DNA of 64,000 bases from Vibrio diazotrophicus (GCF_038452265.1 NZ_CP151843.1:1178001-1242000); one strand, 5' to 3'. Counted from the stretch's first letter, positions 17,185 through 26,722 are shown. Made by a program: numbers and translations. The notes: generated by a model not told the origin, from the letters alone.

Positions 17185-19569
17185 TTATTGGATTATGGGC
17201 TGCGTAGGAGCAATTTCCATATCCACTTTCTTGATAGTACCGCTAAACTTGAACGGTGCTTTTTCAGTGTAAACAGGCATAACAGGAGCACCTAAATCAA
17301 CACCGATATCCAGTGTTTCAGTAGCAGAAAAACGAGCTGGAACCACTTTTTCTACTTTGCCTTCACCCACTTTCTTATCATTGATGTACAGTTCGACTGT
17401 GCCACCATTGAAGTCTTTCAGGAAGCGGAACGGCTCTTGTTTGTAAACTGCAGAAAGTTTTACATCGCCAGTAGGAATCGAAGAGCTAGACTCGATGGTG
17501 TAGTAACCTTTACCAAAGAAGTTATAGCCGTACACTAGCTTGCCATTGTCAGTATAGAATGACAGACCCGCAGAGCTTCCGCCCATAGCCAGTAATACAC
17601 CATCCGCTTTCTGACCTTTTGCTACATTTACGTAGGCATCAATGCGGTGATCGCGTTGGTATACATCCGGAGCAGAACCTTCAGGAATACGATTTGCACT
17701 CGCTGTATAGCTGAACTTTGTTTTACCCTTAGTCAAAGAAGGGCGTTCAGAGTTAGACACACGTTCTGCAAATCGGTCATCCAAAGGATACACTTCATTG
17801 ATCTCAGCTTGATGGTCGAACTCTTTGATCATCTGTTTCAACTTGTTAGGCATCTGTTTCGCTAGGTCATTCGCCTCAGAGAAATCTTCCGCGACATTGT
17901 AAAGCTCCCTGGTCGAGTTTTTAAATCCGACCGAACCACTTAGCTGCCAAGGCACACCGTGGAATGATGCAGCAATCCAACCATCTTTATAGATAGCGCG
18001 GTGGCCACCAGTTTCAAAATACTGAACCGTACGATGTGACTTCTCTTGTGGATTGTTGAACGAATAAACCATGCTGGTACCAGCCATTGGTTTTTGCTCT
18101 ACACCATTTACTGATTTCGGCGCTGGGATTTTTGCAGCTTCAAGAATTGTTGGCGTGATGTCCACCACATGGTGGAACTGACTTTGAATCGCGCCAGTGT
18201 TCTTGATTTTTGCAGGCCAAGAAACGATTAAACCGTTACGTGTACCACCGAAATGAGAAGGTACGCGTTTCATCCATTGGAAAGGTGTTGAACCAGCCCA
18301 TGCCCAACCCACAGGGTAGTGGTTTTCATGCTTCTCGTTACCCAACTCGTCAATATATTTAAGCTGAGATTCGACAGTATCTGGCACACCATTTTGTGTC
18401 ATTACGTTGTTAGTTGTACCCGTTGGCGTACCTTCGGCACTCGCACCGTTGTCGCCCACAATGTACATAATCATGGTGTTATCAGCATCTGGCATACTTT
18501 CGATTTTGTCGATCAAGCGACCAACTTCATAATCAGTGTATGCAAGGAAGCCTGCGAACACTTCCATATGGCGAGCATAAAGTCGTTTCTGATCTGCACT
18601 CAAGCTATCCCATGACTCGATCTCTTTTGGTCGTGGTGTCAGCTTAGTGTCTTTAGGGATGATTCCCATTTTTTTCTGACGAGCAAATACCTCTTCACGG
18701 TATTTATCCCAGCCCATATCAAACTTGCCTTTGAACTTCGCTATCCACTCTTTAGGCGCGTGTAACGGAGCATGAACTGCACCCGGAGCGAAATAGGTGA
18801 AATAAGGTTTGTCTGGGTTGATCGATTTCTGTTGGTCAATCCAGTGAATAGCGTTATCGACTAAATCTTCATTCAACTGATAGCCATCAGACGGTTTCTT
18901 TGTTAGTTCAACTGGCGTTGTATCGTTAAATAGTTGCGGCTCCCACTGACTGGTCTCACCGCCATGGAAACCATAGAAGTGCTGGAATCCCAACCCCGTT
19001 GGCCACTGCTCAAATGGACCTGCGGGTGAAGTTTCCCAGTCAGGCGTGTTGTGCCACTTACCGTATGCACTGGTGCTATAGCCATTGTCTTTTAAAACTT
19101 CTGCAATGCTGGCTACTGACTTAGGCCAAATTGTGCTGTATGCAGGGAAACCTGTTGAAAGCTCAGTGATGGTTCCGAAACCGACTTGGTGATGGTTACG
19201 TCCCGTCAGCAACGCGGCACGAGTTGGAGAACTGATCCCCGTTGTGTGGAAGTTATTATAGGTCACACCGCGTGCAGCTAATTTGTCGATGTTAGGTGTT
19301 GGAATTAAGCCACCAAAGCGTCCGGCTTGTCCAAAACCTAAATCATCCAACATGATGACCACTACGTTCGGCGCACCTTCCGGAGCTTTGATCGGTTGAG
19401 GATAATCAGACTTAGATTGATCGTACGTTTTGCCTATCTTGCCGTTAAACTCCGCGGTTTGCTGAATAGGTAAGACGGTTCTATCGATAGTATGTGCAGG
19501 CGCAGCGTAGCTTGCTGATGAAATCAACAAACTCGTTATCGCCACTATCGGCTTTATTTTTGTTTTCAT
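17185..19569 (-). CDS. Periplasmic Ser-type arylsulfatase
   Basis: Sulfatases hydrolyse sulfate esters with a formylglycine made from an active-site Cys or Ser. Here the motif is SSPTRAALLTGR with Ser113 as the residue to be modified, so it is a Ser-type enzyme that depends on a radical-SAM maturase, which is encoded next door. DD at 75-76 and GDNGAS supply the calcium ligands, and a signal peptide ends near residue 22. At 794 residues it is long. The part after about residue 590 looks like a beta-rich lectin-like domain (VYKQEPFRFLKDFNGGTVELYI). The substrate cannot be predicted. Confidence 0.93.
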   Translation of the reverse strand: MKTKIKPIVAITSLLISSASYAAPAHTIDRTVLPIQQTAEFNGKIGKTYDQSKSDYPQPIKAPEGAPNVVVIMLDDLGFGQAGRFGGLIPTPNIDKLAARGVTYNNFHTTGISSPTRAALLTGRNHHQVGFGTITELSTGFPAYSTIWPKSVASIAEVLKDNGYSTSAYGKWHNTPDWETSPAGPFEQWPTGLGFQHFYGFHGGETSQWEPQLFNDTTPVELTKKPSDGYQLNEDLVDNAIHWIDQQKSINPDKPYFTYFAPGAVHAPLHAPKEWIAKFKGKFDMGWDKYREEVFARQKKMGIIPKDTKLTPRPKEIESWDSLSADQKRLYARHMEVFAGFLAYTDYEVGRLIDKIESMPDADNTMIMYIVGDNGASAEGTPTGTTNNVMTQNGVPDTVESQLKYIDELGNEKHENHYPVGWAWAGSTPFQWMKRVPSHFGGTRNGLIVSWPAKIKNTGAIQSQFHHVVDITPTILEAAKIPAPKSVNGVEQKPMAGTSMVYSFNNPQEKSHRTVQYFETGGHRAIYKDGWIAASFHGVPWQLSGSVGFKNSTRELYNVAEDFSEANDLAKQMPNKLKQMIKEFDHQAEINEVYPLDDRFAERVSNSERPSLTKGKTKFSYTASANRIPEGSAPDVYQRDHRIDAYVNVAKGQKADGVLLAMGGSSAGLSFYTDNGKLVYGYNFFGKGYYTIESSSSIPTGDVKLSAVYKQEPFRFLKDFNGGTVELYINDKKVGEGKVEKVVPARFSATETLDIGVDLGAPVMPVYTEKAPFKFSGTIKKVDMEIAPTQPIIQ

Positions 19570-19578
19570 TAAGTTTCC

Positions 19579-20862
19579 TTAGGCACTTAGACGTTGTTGG
19601 AGAGAAATCTGGCTATTCACTACTTTGGCGTAGAATTTTTTTAGACCAGGGCATAAATAATTGAGTCCAGATTCTCCTTGCGCTGTCTTGGTAAAACGAT
19701 TTTTGGGACATTCACCAAAACACAAAGAGAGGAAGAAACACTGGCGACAATCCGAAGGCAAATCCGATGTTTTCGATTTACCAAAAGCTTGCTGTTTGTT
19801 TGAAAACACAAGATCGCCAATATGAGTCTCAGCGATGTTGCCGAGCTTATATTCGGGATAGACAAAATGGTCACAGGAGTAGACGTCACCATTGTGTTCA
19901 ATGGCTACCGCCTTTCCGCAGAACTCAGCTGACACACATTTCTGTGCACCAAAGCCGAACATTTGTGAGATAACATTTTCAAATTGGTCAACGAACACTC
20001 GTCCGAAATCTTGCTTGAACCATTCGTCCCAAATCGTGGTCAAGAATACGCCCCATTGACTCGCACCGACTGACCATGCCGTGAGGTAGCTAGTTTCATC
20101 CTGTGGTGCAAGGCTCTTATTACCAATTTGGATGAGATCTTTTGACTGCCATTTATTGGGAGCAGTAACGGTGAAATCTTTGGGTTCAACACAGGGAATA
20201 AACTGAATAACTTGCGGCTGCACTTCATCACGCAGAAAACGATAAACTTCCAGAGGAAAAGCTCCGTTATCTTGGTTAACAACACACAGAGCATTGAAAG
20301 GAATTTGGTATTTTTTAATTAGTTCGATCGCCGCCATAACCTTATCAAATGACGATTTTCCAGCTCTATTGACTCGGTGGATATCGTGCAGATGTTTTGG
20401 ACCATCAATAGAGATACCCACTAAAAATTGATGCTGTTTGAGAAATTGACACCAAGTGTCATTGAGCAAAATGCCATTGGTTTGCAGATCATTGAGTATG
20501 GTTTGATCAGGCTTTTTAAACTGATTTTGAAGCGCAATCACTTTTTCAAAAAATGGCAACCCCATTAGAGTGGGTTCACCACCTTGCCAAGTAAACACAA
20601 CCTCATCACCAGTTTGCGCTTCAATATACTGCTTAATGTATAACGCCAAAGCCTCATCACTCATACCAGCATGCGACGGTTGCTCTAAAAGCGATTCTTT
20701 ATGTAAGTAAAAGCAATAGCTGCAGTCTAAGTTGCAGCGAGACGCCGAAGGTTTAGAAACCGCATGAAAGCGGTAGACATCATTATCTAGCTTTGGGAGT
20801 TGTAACTTTGGAGATTCTATATAACTAAAATTAGCCGATTCCGTTGCCATAGCCGTACTCAT
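19579..20862 (-). CDS. Anaerobic sulfatase-maturating enzyme (radical SAM, SPASM)
   Basis: This cytoplasmic enzyme oxidises the sulfatase Ser or Cys to formylglycine before export (family knowledge). The radical-SAM motif CNLDCSYC spans residues 43-50, and the C-terminal SPASM Cys set is visible as CVSAEFCGK, YSCDHFVYPEYKLGNI, CRQCFFLSLCFGECP and YLCPG. The 427-residue length fits. It is the first gene of a two-gene unit with the sulfatase 9 bases downstream, which matches the Ser-type active site there. A LysR gene is divergent from it. Confidence 0.94.
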   Translation of the reverse strand: MSTAMATESANFSYIESPKLQLPKLDNDVYRFHAVSKPSASRCNLDCSYCFYLHKESLLEQPSHAGMSDEALALYIKQYIEAQTGDEVVFTWQGGEPTLMGLPFFEKVIALQNQFKKPDQTILNDLQTNGILLNDTWCQFLKQHQFLVGISIDGPKHLHDIHRVNRAGKSSFDKVMAAIELIKKYQIPFNALCVVNQDNGAFPLEVYRFLRDEVQPQVIQFIPCVEPKDFTVTAPNKWQSKDLIQIGNKSLAPQDETSYLTAWSVGASQWGVFLTTIWDEWFKQDFGRVFVDQFENVISQMFGFGAQKCVSAEFCGKAVAIEHNGDVYSCDHFVYPEYKLGNIAETHIGDLVFSNKQQAFGKSKTSDLPSDCRQCFFLSLCFGECPKNRFTKTAQGESGLNYLCPGLKKFYAKVVNSQISLQQRLSA

Positions 20863-20932
20863 CTACATAAAAATTATGAAATTAGTGTAGACTGTGAAAA
20901 TTAATCATGCATGGAATACTTGGTGTGACAAA

Positions 20933-21811
20933 ATGGAAAACAAGGTAAACCTCAACCTAATTAATACGCTGATATTATTAAAGAAACATCGAAGCATGCG
21001 GACAGTCGCAAAAGTTTTGGGTAAGTCTGAAAGCGCAGTGAGCAAAGATCTGTCCAAACTGCGAAGCGAATTTTCAGATAGTCTATTTATTAAGACGCAA
21101 AATGGCTTCGAAGCGACTCATTATTTAGATGAAATCTACGACGATTTGGAATCAGCGTATTTTCAGCTAGTGAACGTGGTCAATAAACCGATTGAGTTTC
21201 AGCCACATCTTTATCAGGACTTAATTACTATCGCGATTGCCGATGCGGAATATGACCATATTGTTTCTCACCTCTACCCCAAATTAATGAAGCATTTCCC
21301 CAAAGCAAAATTCAACTTTGTTACTTGGAAACAGGAAAGCCTAGAGAATTTGCTTCAAGGAAATATTGATTGTGGTGTGCACTTACAAAACGACAGCTAT
21401 TCCAAAGACTTCTATCAGAAGACGTTAAAAGTGGACCAAATTGTTACCGCCGTTCACAAACAATTTGGCATAACGCAATGGCAAGAAACCAAACAGCTTC
21501 CTTTTGTGTTTATTGATGTTCCGGGCTGGAATGAATTCAGCTATCGATTTGAAGACATACTGCCGAAAGAGCACAAACAGGACATCACTTATTGCGTGCG
21601 GGTAGACAAACTGGCTTCAGCGCTGAGTATCGCTGCAAATTCGCGTACTGCAATACAGTGCCCCACTCGCTATCTGGATGATAACTTCTCTGTTATCCCT
21701 TATCCCAAAGGTGTGAGTTTTGACGTGGCTTACTCGTTCTACTGCTTGCAGACTAAACGGCATAGCCCGTTGATTCAGTTGTTACATCAACTGATTAATG
21801 AATGCTATTAA
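20933..21811 (+). CDS. LysR-family regulator, divergent from the sulfatase unit
   Basis: The protein has an N-terminal winged helix-turn-helix (LNLINTLILLKKHRSMRTVAKVLGKSESAVSKDLSKLR) and a LysR substrate-binding domain. The frame is open from a GTG at 20894. I chose the ATG at 20933, which gives the usual short lead to the first helix (292 residues). The gap to the maturase gene is about 70 bases, so it most likely controls the sulfatase unit and perhaps its own gene. The ligand is unknown. The DNA-binding part resembles LeuO/NodD-like branches, but I cannot place it further. Confidence 0.85.
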   Translation: MENKVNLNLINTLILLKKHRSMRTVAKVLGKSESAVSKDLSKLRSEFSDSLFIKTQNGFEATHYLDEIYDDLESAYFQLVNVVNKPIEFQPHLYQDLITIAIADAEYDHIVSHLYPKLMKHFPKAKFNFVTWKQESLENLLQGNIDCGVHLQNDSYSKDFYQKTLKVDQIVTAVHKQFGITQWQETKQLPFVFIDVPGWNEFSYRFEDILPKEHKQDITYCVRVDKLASALSIAANSRTAIQCPTRYLDDNFSVIPYPKGVSFDVAYSFYCLQTKRHSPLIQLLHQLINECY

Positions 21812-21934
21812 ATTGGGGGGAACAACAGGTAAGCCCTTGTACCTATAAGATGAGTAAGCTTGGAACTGTGCATAGAATACAAACGCCAAGCTCTTAAACT
21901 GTCAGGAATAATTCTATAACTAATGCTCCAGTCG

Positions 21935-22321
21935 CTAACGAACGGTTTGTTGAATCTTTTCTGCTTGTGCTTCGAAGATCAGTTTGACGCTTTGTTTGTT
22001 GGTTTTGGCAATCGAAATCCACTGCAAACCTGTTTCATCAGAATGCTCAAACTCCACTTGCAGTTCGTATTTCCTCACCGATAACAGAGCCAAAACCATT
22101 CCCGCAAAAATCGAAAACGGCCCTGCGTAAATACCGAAGTAATTGGGAGTTACAATCCAAACCACACTGGAAGCAATCAAGCCAAATATAATCAGTCTGA
22201 CAGCATGATCTTTTAGCGTATTCGTTTTCACTCTGGAACGTTTTATTTGTGCCAGCGGATATTCGTCGTTATTAAATTTAAGCGTGGTGCTATTAATGTT
22301 GAAACTACGCGCAGTAATCAT
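21935..22321 (-). CDS. Small membrane protein, possibly DUF6232-like
   Basis: I do not firmly recognise this gene. The 128-residue protein has a short beta-rich N-terminus (FNINSTTLKFNNDEYPLAQI), two adjacent membrane helices (about residues 44-82) and a C-terminal beta segment. This layout is like DUF6232. I chose the ATG at 22321 because GGAGATCAAG precedes it at ideal spacing, while the open frame upstream to 22354 lacks a ribosome site. It stands alone between a LysR gene and an MFS gene. Confidence 0.6.
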   Translation of the reverse strand: MITARSFNINSTTLKFNNDEYPLAQIKRSRVKTNTLKDHAVRLIIFGLIASSVVWIVTPNYFGIYAGPFSIFAGMVLALLSVRKYELQVEFEHSDETGLQWISIAKTNKQSVKLIFEAQAEKIQQTVR

Positions 22322-22593
22322 CTTGATCTCCAACTCTTGCAACGTCAGCATCATCTACCGCTCATAGCAAAGTTTGAACTTAAATAAATACTGATTTCCA
22401 ACATTGAGAAATGGGCAGAAATTCAATGACTTTTTACTGACAATTTAATTACTCAGGAAAATAAAATCAGAAAATTGCTTATTTAATAACAGTTGGATAA
22501 CCGTTAGACTCTTTAGAACTAGATGCTCTTTTTCCTCCATAAATTCTAATAATCGACTCAACTCAACGCAGGTAGGCACCTTAGGGATTTTTA

Positions 22594-23970
22594 ATGACAA
22601 ACCCGCTACGTACTTTCACAGCACTATATGGCACAACACTTCTCACCGTTTTGGCGAGTGGCTTACTCACAACCTATTTAGGTCTCAGACTTTCAGCAAT
22701 GCAGGTCCCTGAATTATGGATTGGGGCCATGATGTCTGCGTATTACGCAGGGCTAGTTGCAGGTTCTAAAATCGGGCACCGATTGGTTGCTCAGGTCGGC
22801 CACATTCGAGCCTTTGTCGCGAGTGCAGGCATAGTCACGGCGTCCGCACTTGGTCACGCATTGGTGGACGACTTATCAATCTGGATTATCCTCAGACTGA
22901 TCGTCGGTGTCGGGATGATGTGTCAGTACATGGTGTTGGAAAGCTGGCTCAATGAACAGGCAGATAACAATCAACGTGGCGCAGTATTTGCGAGCTATAT
23001 GATTGTTTCTTACTTGGGTTTGATTCTCGGCCAAGGCGCGATAAGCTTCTACCCAGATCTAGGCTTAGAGCCTTTGCTGCTTATCGCCATTTGTTTTGCG
23101 TTGTGTATTGTGCCAATTGCGTTGACCAAACGAATTCACCCCGATCCATTGGTTCCTGCGCCGCTGCAAATTACTTACTACTGGAAAAAAGCGCCTCAGG
23201 CACTGACCACAGTAGCGATTGGCGGCATGATTGTCGGTTCTTTCTATGGTCTTGCTCCTGCTTACGCAAGTAACCTTGGTATGCATCCAGATCAAGTCGC
23301 CACCTACATGACCACCACCATCATGGCGGGTTTGTTGGCTCAATGGCCTATGGGTAAGCTCTCAGACATGATTTCCCGTAGCAGCCTAATCCGAATTAAC
23401 TGTGTATTGCTCGGCGGCTTAACTGCGGCTATCGCGGTTCTGCCACATCAGGATCATTTATCTCTGGTGATGGCTTTCCTATTCGGTATTTTGGGGTTCA
23501 CCTTGTATCCTCTGGCAACCGCTCTAGCAAACTCGCGTGTTGAACAAGGTGAGCGAGTGGGGTTGTCCGCCACTATTTTGCTGACATTCGGTCTTGGTGC
23601 CTCTATCGGGCCATTAATTGCTTCCACCATCATGCAGTGGTTTGGCAATAACATGCTTTATGGTTTCATGGCTGTGTGTACCTTGGTGATGTTTTTCCGT
23701 TTGCAATACATTAACTCTCGTCAGAAAAAGGCCGAAGTATACGTATCGGAAGACTACATTATGGCAACAGGTGACTTAGTGTCTTCCCCTCTTGCGGTAG
23801 CACTTGACCCTCGTGTTGATGTGGAAAGCGTTCAGGAAGAAATGACACCTTCGTTTGAAGCAGAAGAAGAGAGCGAAGAGGACGACAGCAATTACCAAGA
23901 CGATGAAATTGACGGCGACCATGATGACATCGTGATTGTCAACGCCGACATTGAGGAAGAACTTAAATAG
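22594..23970 (+). CDS. MFS transporter of the YcaD type with an acidic tail
   Basis: This 458-residue protein has about 12 membrane helices and the layout of YcaD-like major facilitator proteins, including AGLVAGSKIGHRLVAQVGHIR after helix 2 and ESWLNEQADNNQRG in the middle of the N-half. The last 60 residues form a cytoplasmic tail extremely rich in Glu and Asp (around EEESEEDD and DGDHDD), which is unusual for a transporter. The substrate is unknown. A shared hairpin terminator separates it from the convergent hmp gene. Confidence 0.85.
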   Translation: MTNPLRTFTALYGTTLLTVLASGLLTTYLGLRLSAMQVPELWIGAMMSAYYAGLVAGSKIGHRLVAQVGHIRAFVASAGIVTASALGHALVDDLSIWIILRLIVGVGMMCQYMVLESWLNEQADNNQRGAVFASYMIVSYLGLILGQGAISFYPDLGLEPLLLIAICFALCIVPIALTKRIHPDPLVPAPLQITYYWKKAPQALTTVAIGGMIVGSFYGLAPAYASNLGMHPDQVATYMTTTIMAGLLAQWPMGKLSDMISRSSLIRINCVLLGGLTAAIAVLPHQDHLSLVMAFLFGILGFTLYPLATALANSRVEQGERVGLSATILLTFGLGASIGPLIASTIMQWFGNNMLYGFMAVCTLVMFFRLQYINSRQKKAEVYVSEDYIMATGDLVSSPLAVALDPRVDVESVQEEMTPSFEAEEESEEDDSNYQDDEIDGDHDDIVIVNADIEEELK

Positions 23971-24003
23971 ACACGTTTACATTCTGTATTGTCATCGGTT
24001 GGA

Positions 24004-24036
24004 AATCCCCCAAGCTCAACAGCTTAGGGGATTTTT
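24004..24036. terminator. Terminator between the MFS gene and hmp
   Basis: The arms AATCCCC-AAGCT and AGCTT-AGGGGATT form a stem with a small loop, followed by TTTTTTATTTT on the plus strand. The hmp stop lies 5 bases beyond it, so the hairpin may end transcription in both directions. Confidence 0.8.
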
Positions 24037-24040
24037 TATT

Positions 24041-25231
24041 TTAGGCTACGCCACCAGAGCCAAACGCTTCTGCGTATATTTGAGTCTCTGGTACACCGAG
24101 TTGACGAAGCTGCGTCATGTAATGAGACATGAATGCCATTGGCCCACACAAATAGTAATCTGCTTGAGTAACGTCTTGAGGCAGAACTTGTGCTAACTCA
24201 ACCGGAGCTTGTTGTACGCCGTTGTCCTGATTGGCTCCGTGATCATAGAAATAGTTCACCTTCATCCCTTTTTCAGCAAACTCATCAGTGACCGACTTAA
24301 ATGCATGAACTTGAGGGTTGCGAGCACTGTGAATGAAATGCACTGAGCCTAAAGCATCTTTCTTATTCAGATAGCTGCTCATTGCCATCATAGGCGTAAT
24401 ACCCACACCGCCACTTAGCAGCACGATTGGACGCTCGCTCTGTTCATTCAGTACAAATTCGCCATACGGCGCAGAGACTTCAATCACATCACCCTGTTGG
24501 ATTTCACCGTGCATATGGTTAGACACAAGCCCAGCAGGTTTGTGGTCTGCCGCAGACTCTTTTTTGATTGAGATTCGCAATGTCTCCTCATTGGGAGCTT
24601 GAGACAAACTGTACTGACGAGGCTGATACAGCCCCGTTTCTTTGACGAACACGCGAACGCTGATGTACTGCCCCGGTTTGAATACCGGTAGTGTTCCGCC
24701 ATCTGTCGGCTCAAGATAGAAAGAGGTGATTTCTTCACTTTCTGCTACTTTGCTGCGAACACGGAACGGACGCCAACCTGTCCAGCCTTGCGCCTTTTCT
24801 ACAGACGCCTGATAGAGCTTAGATTCCACATCAATAAACAGATCGGCCAACTGTTGATAAGCCGCAGCCCAAGCATCGATCAATTCATCGCTTGCAGCAT
24901 CACCCAGCACTTCTTTGATTGAAGCTAAAAGGTGTTTACCGACAATGCCATACTGCTCAGCTCGAATGCCTAAACTGGTGTGTTTGTGCGCGATACGCTC
25001 AACAACCGACAATAATACGGAAGGATCATTAATGTTTTCAGCATATGCGAGCACAGCCATAGCTAACGCTTGAGGCTGATTGCCAGTTTTTTGATGCGAT
25101 TGATTGAAGACGTTTTTCAGCTCTGGATTATGTTTGAGCATCCGTTGATAAAAATAGGTAGTCAGTGCGACACCACTCTCTCGTAAAACAGGAACGGTGG
25201 CTAACACTAATGACTTTTGACTTTCTTTCAT
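24041..25231 (-). CDS. hmp: Flavohemoprotein Hmp, nitric oxide dioxygenase
   Basis: Hmp turns nitric oxide and oxygen into nitrate using NADPH (family knowledge). The N-terminal globin domain (residues 1-140) includes TYFYQRMLKHNPELKNVFN and the heme-ligand region IAHKHTSLGI. The reductase part has the FAD motif RQYSLSQAP and the nucleotide motif LLSGGVGITPMM. I chose the ATG at 25231, preceded by AGGAAA, giving 396 residues, the same as the E. coli enzyme. It lies next to nnrS and norR, so it belongs to the nitric-oxide defence region. A palindrome overlaps its likely -35 region. Confidence 0.96.
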   Translation of the reverse strand: MKESQKSLVLATVPVLRESGVALTTYFYQRMLKHNPELKNVFNQSHQKTGNQPQALAMAVLAYAENINDPSVLLSVVERIAHKHTSLGIRAEQYGIVGKHLLASIKEVLGDAASDELIDAWAAAYQQLADLFIDVESKLYQASVEKAQGWTGWRPFRVRSKVAESEEITSFYLEPTDGGTLPVFKPGQYISVRVFVKETGLYQPRQYSLSQAPNEETLRISIKKESAADHKPAGLVSNHMHGEIQQGDVIEVSAPYGEFVLNEQSERPIVLLSGGVGITPMMAMSSYLNKKDALGSVHFIHSARNPQVHAFKSVTDEFAEKGMKVNYFYDHGANQDNGVQQAPVELAQVLPQDVTQADYYLCGPMAFMSHYMTQLRQLGVPETQIYAEAFGSGGVA

Positions 25232-25282
25232 TTGAAATTTCCTATGCAATTTCTTTTTAATTATCTATTTATTAATAATAAG

Positions 25283-25298
25283 CAAGTTATAGAACTTG
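25283..25298. promoter_or_regulatory. Palindromic candidate operator upstream of hmp
   Basis: The arms CAAGTT and AACTTG flank a 4-base centre. On the minus strand the right arm overlaps TTGCTT, a possible -35 box for hmp. It does not match the FNR, NorR or classical NsrR consensus that I know, so the bound protein is unknown. Confidence 0.45.
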
Positions 25299-25316
25299 AG
25301 GGCTCAACGTTGAATA

Positions 25317-25388
25317 ACAAACGCATCAAGCCATTAGTCGTATTGAAATAAGAATAGTTGAGCAAGACTAATGGCTATGAACGTTTGT
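25317..25388. repeat. Long interrupted inverted repeat between nnrS and hmp
   Basis: The left half (25317-25339) contains ACAAACG and AGCCATTAGTC, and the right half (25366-25388) contains GACTAATGGCT and CGTTTGT, each pair fully complementary. A 5-base unmatched bulge lies in each arm and the loop is 26 bases. It lies just after the nnrS stop but lacks a T-tract, so a terminator role is uncertain. Confidence 0.7.
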
Positions 25389-25400
25389 CTGTTGATGGGG

Positions 25401-26603
25401 TTATCCTGGGTGGCCGTCAGCTCGTGGGCGTAACAGCATGGTGCCAAATTTCAGGATGAATAAAGTGAATGCGATGATCCAAAGCGCTGCCGCGATATCC
25501 ACCATCAGCAACATGTACTGCGGCCAGAAAGCGACACCAAAACCTCGCACAAAAGCAGCAAGCACGATGGCTGCAAACGCCAGCCACATATTTGGTCCTT
25601 GATAAATCATTCGCCCTGTATGTCCCATAGTCACACGCGAGATCATCGATAAGATAAGCCCGCCAATCGCTCCGATAGCGATCACGTGTAACATATTGTG
25701 GGATACAAACAGGCCGTTAGGAATCCAATTTAATTCCGCTAACGCTTTGATAAGCAGCCCTGAAGGAATACAGGCATAAGTCAAATGCAACGACCACACT
25801 AACGGCTCTTTTAGCGTTGTCCATGGCTTCCAACGTAGCCAACGAGTCAACTGCATCACCGCTGCGAATAACATGATAGCTGGGCTAACTTGTTCACTGG
25901 TTAACGGGAAAAAGCTTAAAGCAAACAGCATAACCAACGGCGTATTGGCCGCAGCATCCAACCAAAGCAAAGTGTTCGCTTTCTCGAAGTTAAATCGACG
26001 TGCGGTGAAAAACGGAATCACTCGCCCGCCCATAATTGAAATAAGCAGTACAAACCACCACAGCATCGCCTGCCAGACCGCAATTGAAGGGAAAGGAGGC
26101 ATACCCTTGATGGTTGCGTAACTGGCGTAGTTCGCCACAATGGCCAAAACAAAAAATGGCAAGAAGATCAGATTGCGATAGCCTTTGGCTTTCACCACTC
26201 GAAATGAAATCTCATACGCAACTAAAGCGAGAAATAGCGCTTCAATGGAAGAGGTTAGCCAAAGCGGAACGTCTGTCCAAAGCAGCACTCTCGGCAGTAT
26301 CCATAGTGTAACAAGCACGCCTAACCATTTGTCTTTGGTGCCATTCACACCTGTCCAGTTCTGAACGGCGGTTAGTAAGAAACCAGCCACAATCGCCATG
26401 GCAAAGCCAAAAAACATTTCATGAACGTGCCACCACAAAGCGGGAACTCTTAACTGAGCGGGTTGACCGTGTTGAAAGGCATATACCCAAATGCCAATCG
26501 CGATAACTGAATATACACTGCCAAATAAAAAGAAAGGTCTGAAGCCTAAGCGCAGAACGGGGATGATTTTATCTTCTGCACTCTTATCGGTGATGTTGAG
26601 CAT
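25401..26603 (-). CDS. nnrS: NnrS family heme-copper membrane protein, nitric-oxide stress
   Basis: NnrS is a 12-helix membrane protein with heme and copper that protects cells from nitric oxide and from its iron complexes (family knowledge, worked out in Vibrio cholerae). The translation has LRLGFRPFFLFGSVYSV, RVPALWWHVHEMFFGFAMAIVAGFLLTA and SRVTMGHTGR, all NnrS marks with conserved His. The frame is open to 26663, but I chose the ATG at 26603 because it gives the common N-terminus (400 residues) and leaves room for a promoter next to the divergent norR. A GT-N7-AC site lies in that gap. Confidence 0.93.
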   Translation of the reverse strand: MLNITDKSAEDKIIPVLRLGFRPFFLFGSVYSVIAIGIWVYAFQHGQPAQLRVPALWWHVHEMFFGFAMAIVAGFLLTAVQNWTGVNGTKDKWLGVLVTLWILPRVLLWTDVPLWLTSSIEALFLALVAYEISFRVVKAKGYRNLIFLPFFVLAIVANYASYATIKGMPPFPSIAVWQAMLWWFVLLISIMGGRVIPFFTARRFNFEKANTLLWLDAAANTPLVMLFALSFFPLTSEQVSPAIMLFAAVMQLTRWLRWKPWTTLKEPLVWSLHLTYACIPSGLLIKALAELNWIPNGLFVSHNMLHVIAIGAIGGLILSMISRVTMGHTGRMIYQGPNMWLAFAAIVLAAFVRGFGVAFWPQYMLLMVDIAAALWIIAFTLFILKFGTMLLRPRADGHPG

Positions 26604-26722
26604 AAACGCGCGATTCCTAACAATACATCTAAATAACGAAGTAATAGCTATTGCACGAATCAAGCCAACTTTAACTTATTGATTTTTAATAACTTACATT
26701 TTAAGCGCTTGACAACTGCGTT

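Noticed and set aside
17185..19569. Sulfatase with a missing active-site Cys, suggesting a dead enzyme
   Set aside because: The residue is Ser in an intact SxPxR motif, the alternative formylglycine precursor, and the matching radical-SAM maturase is encoded 9 bases away.
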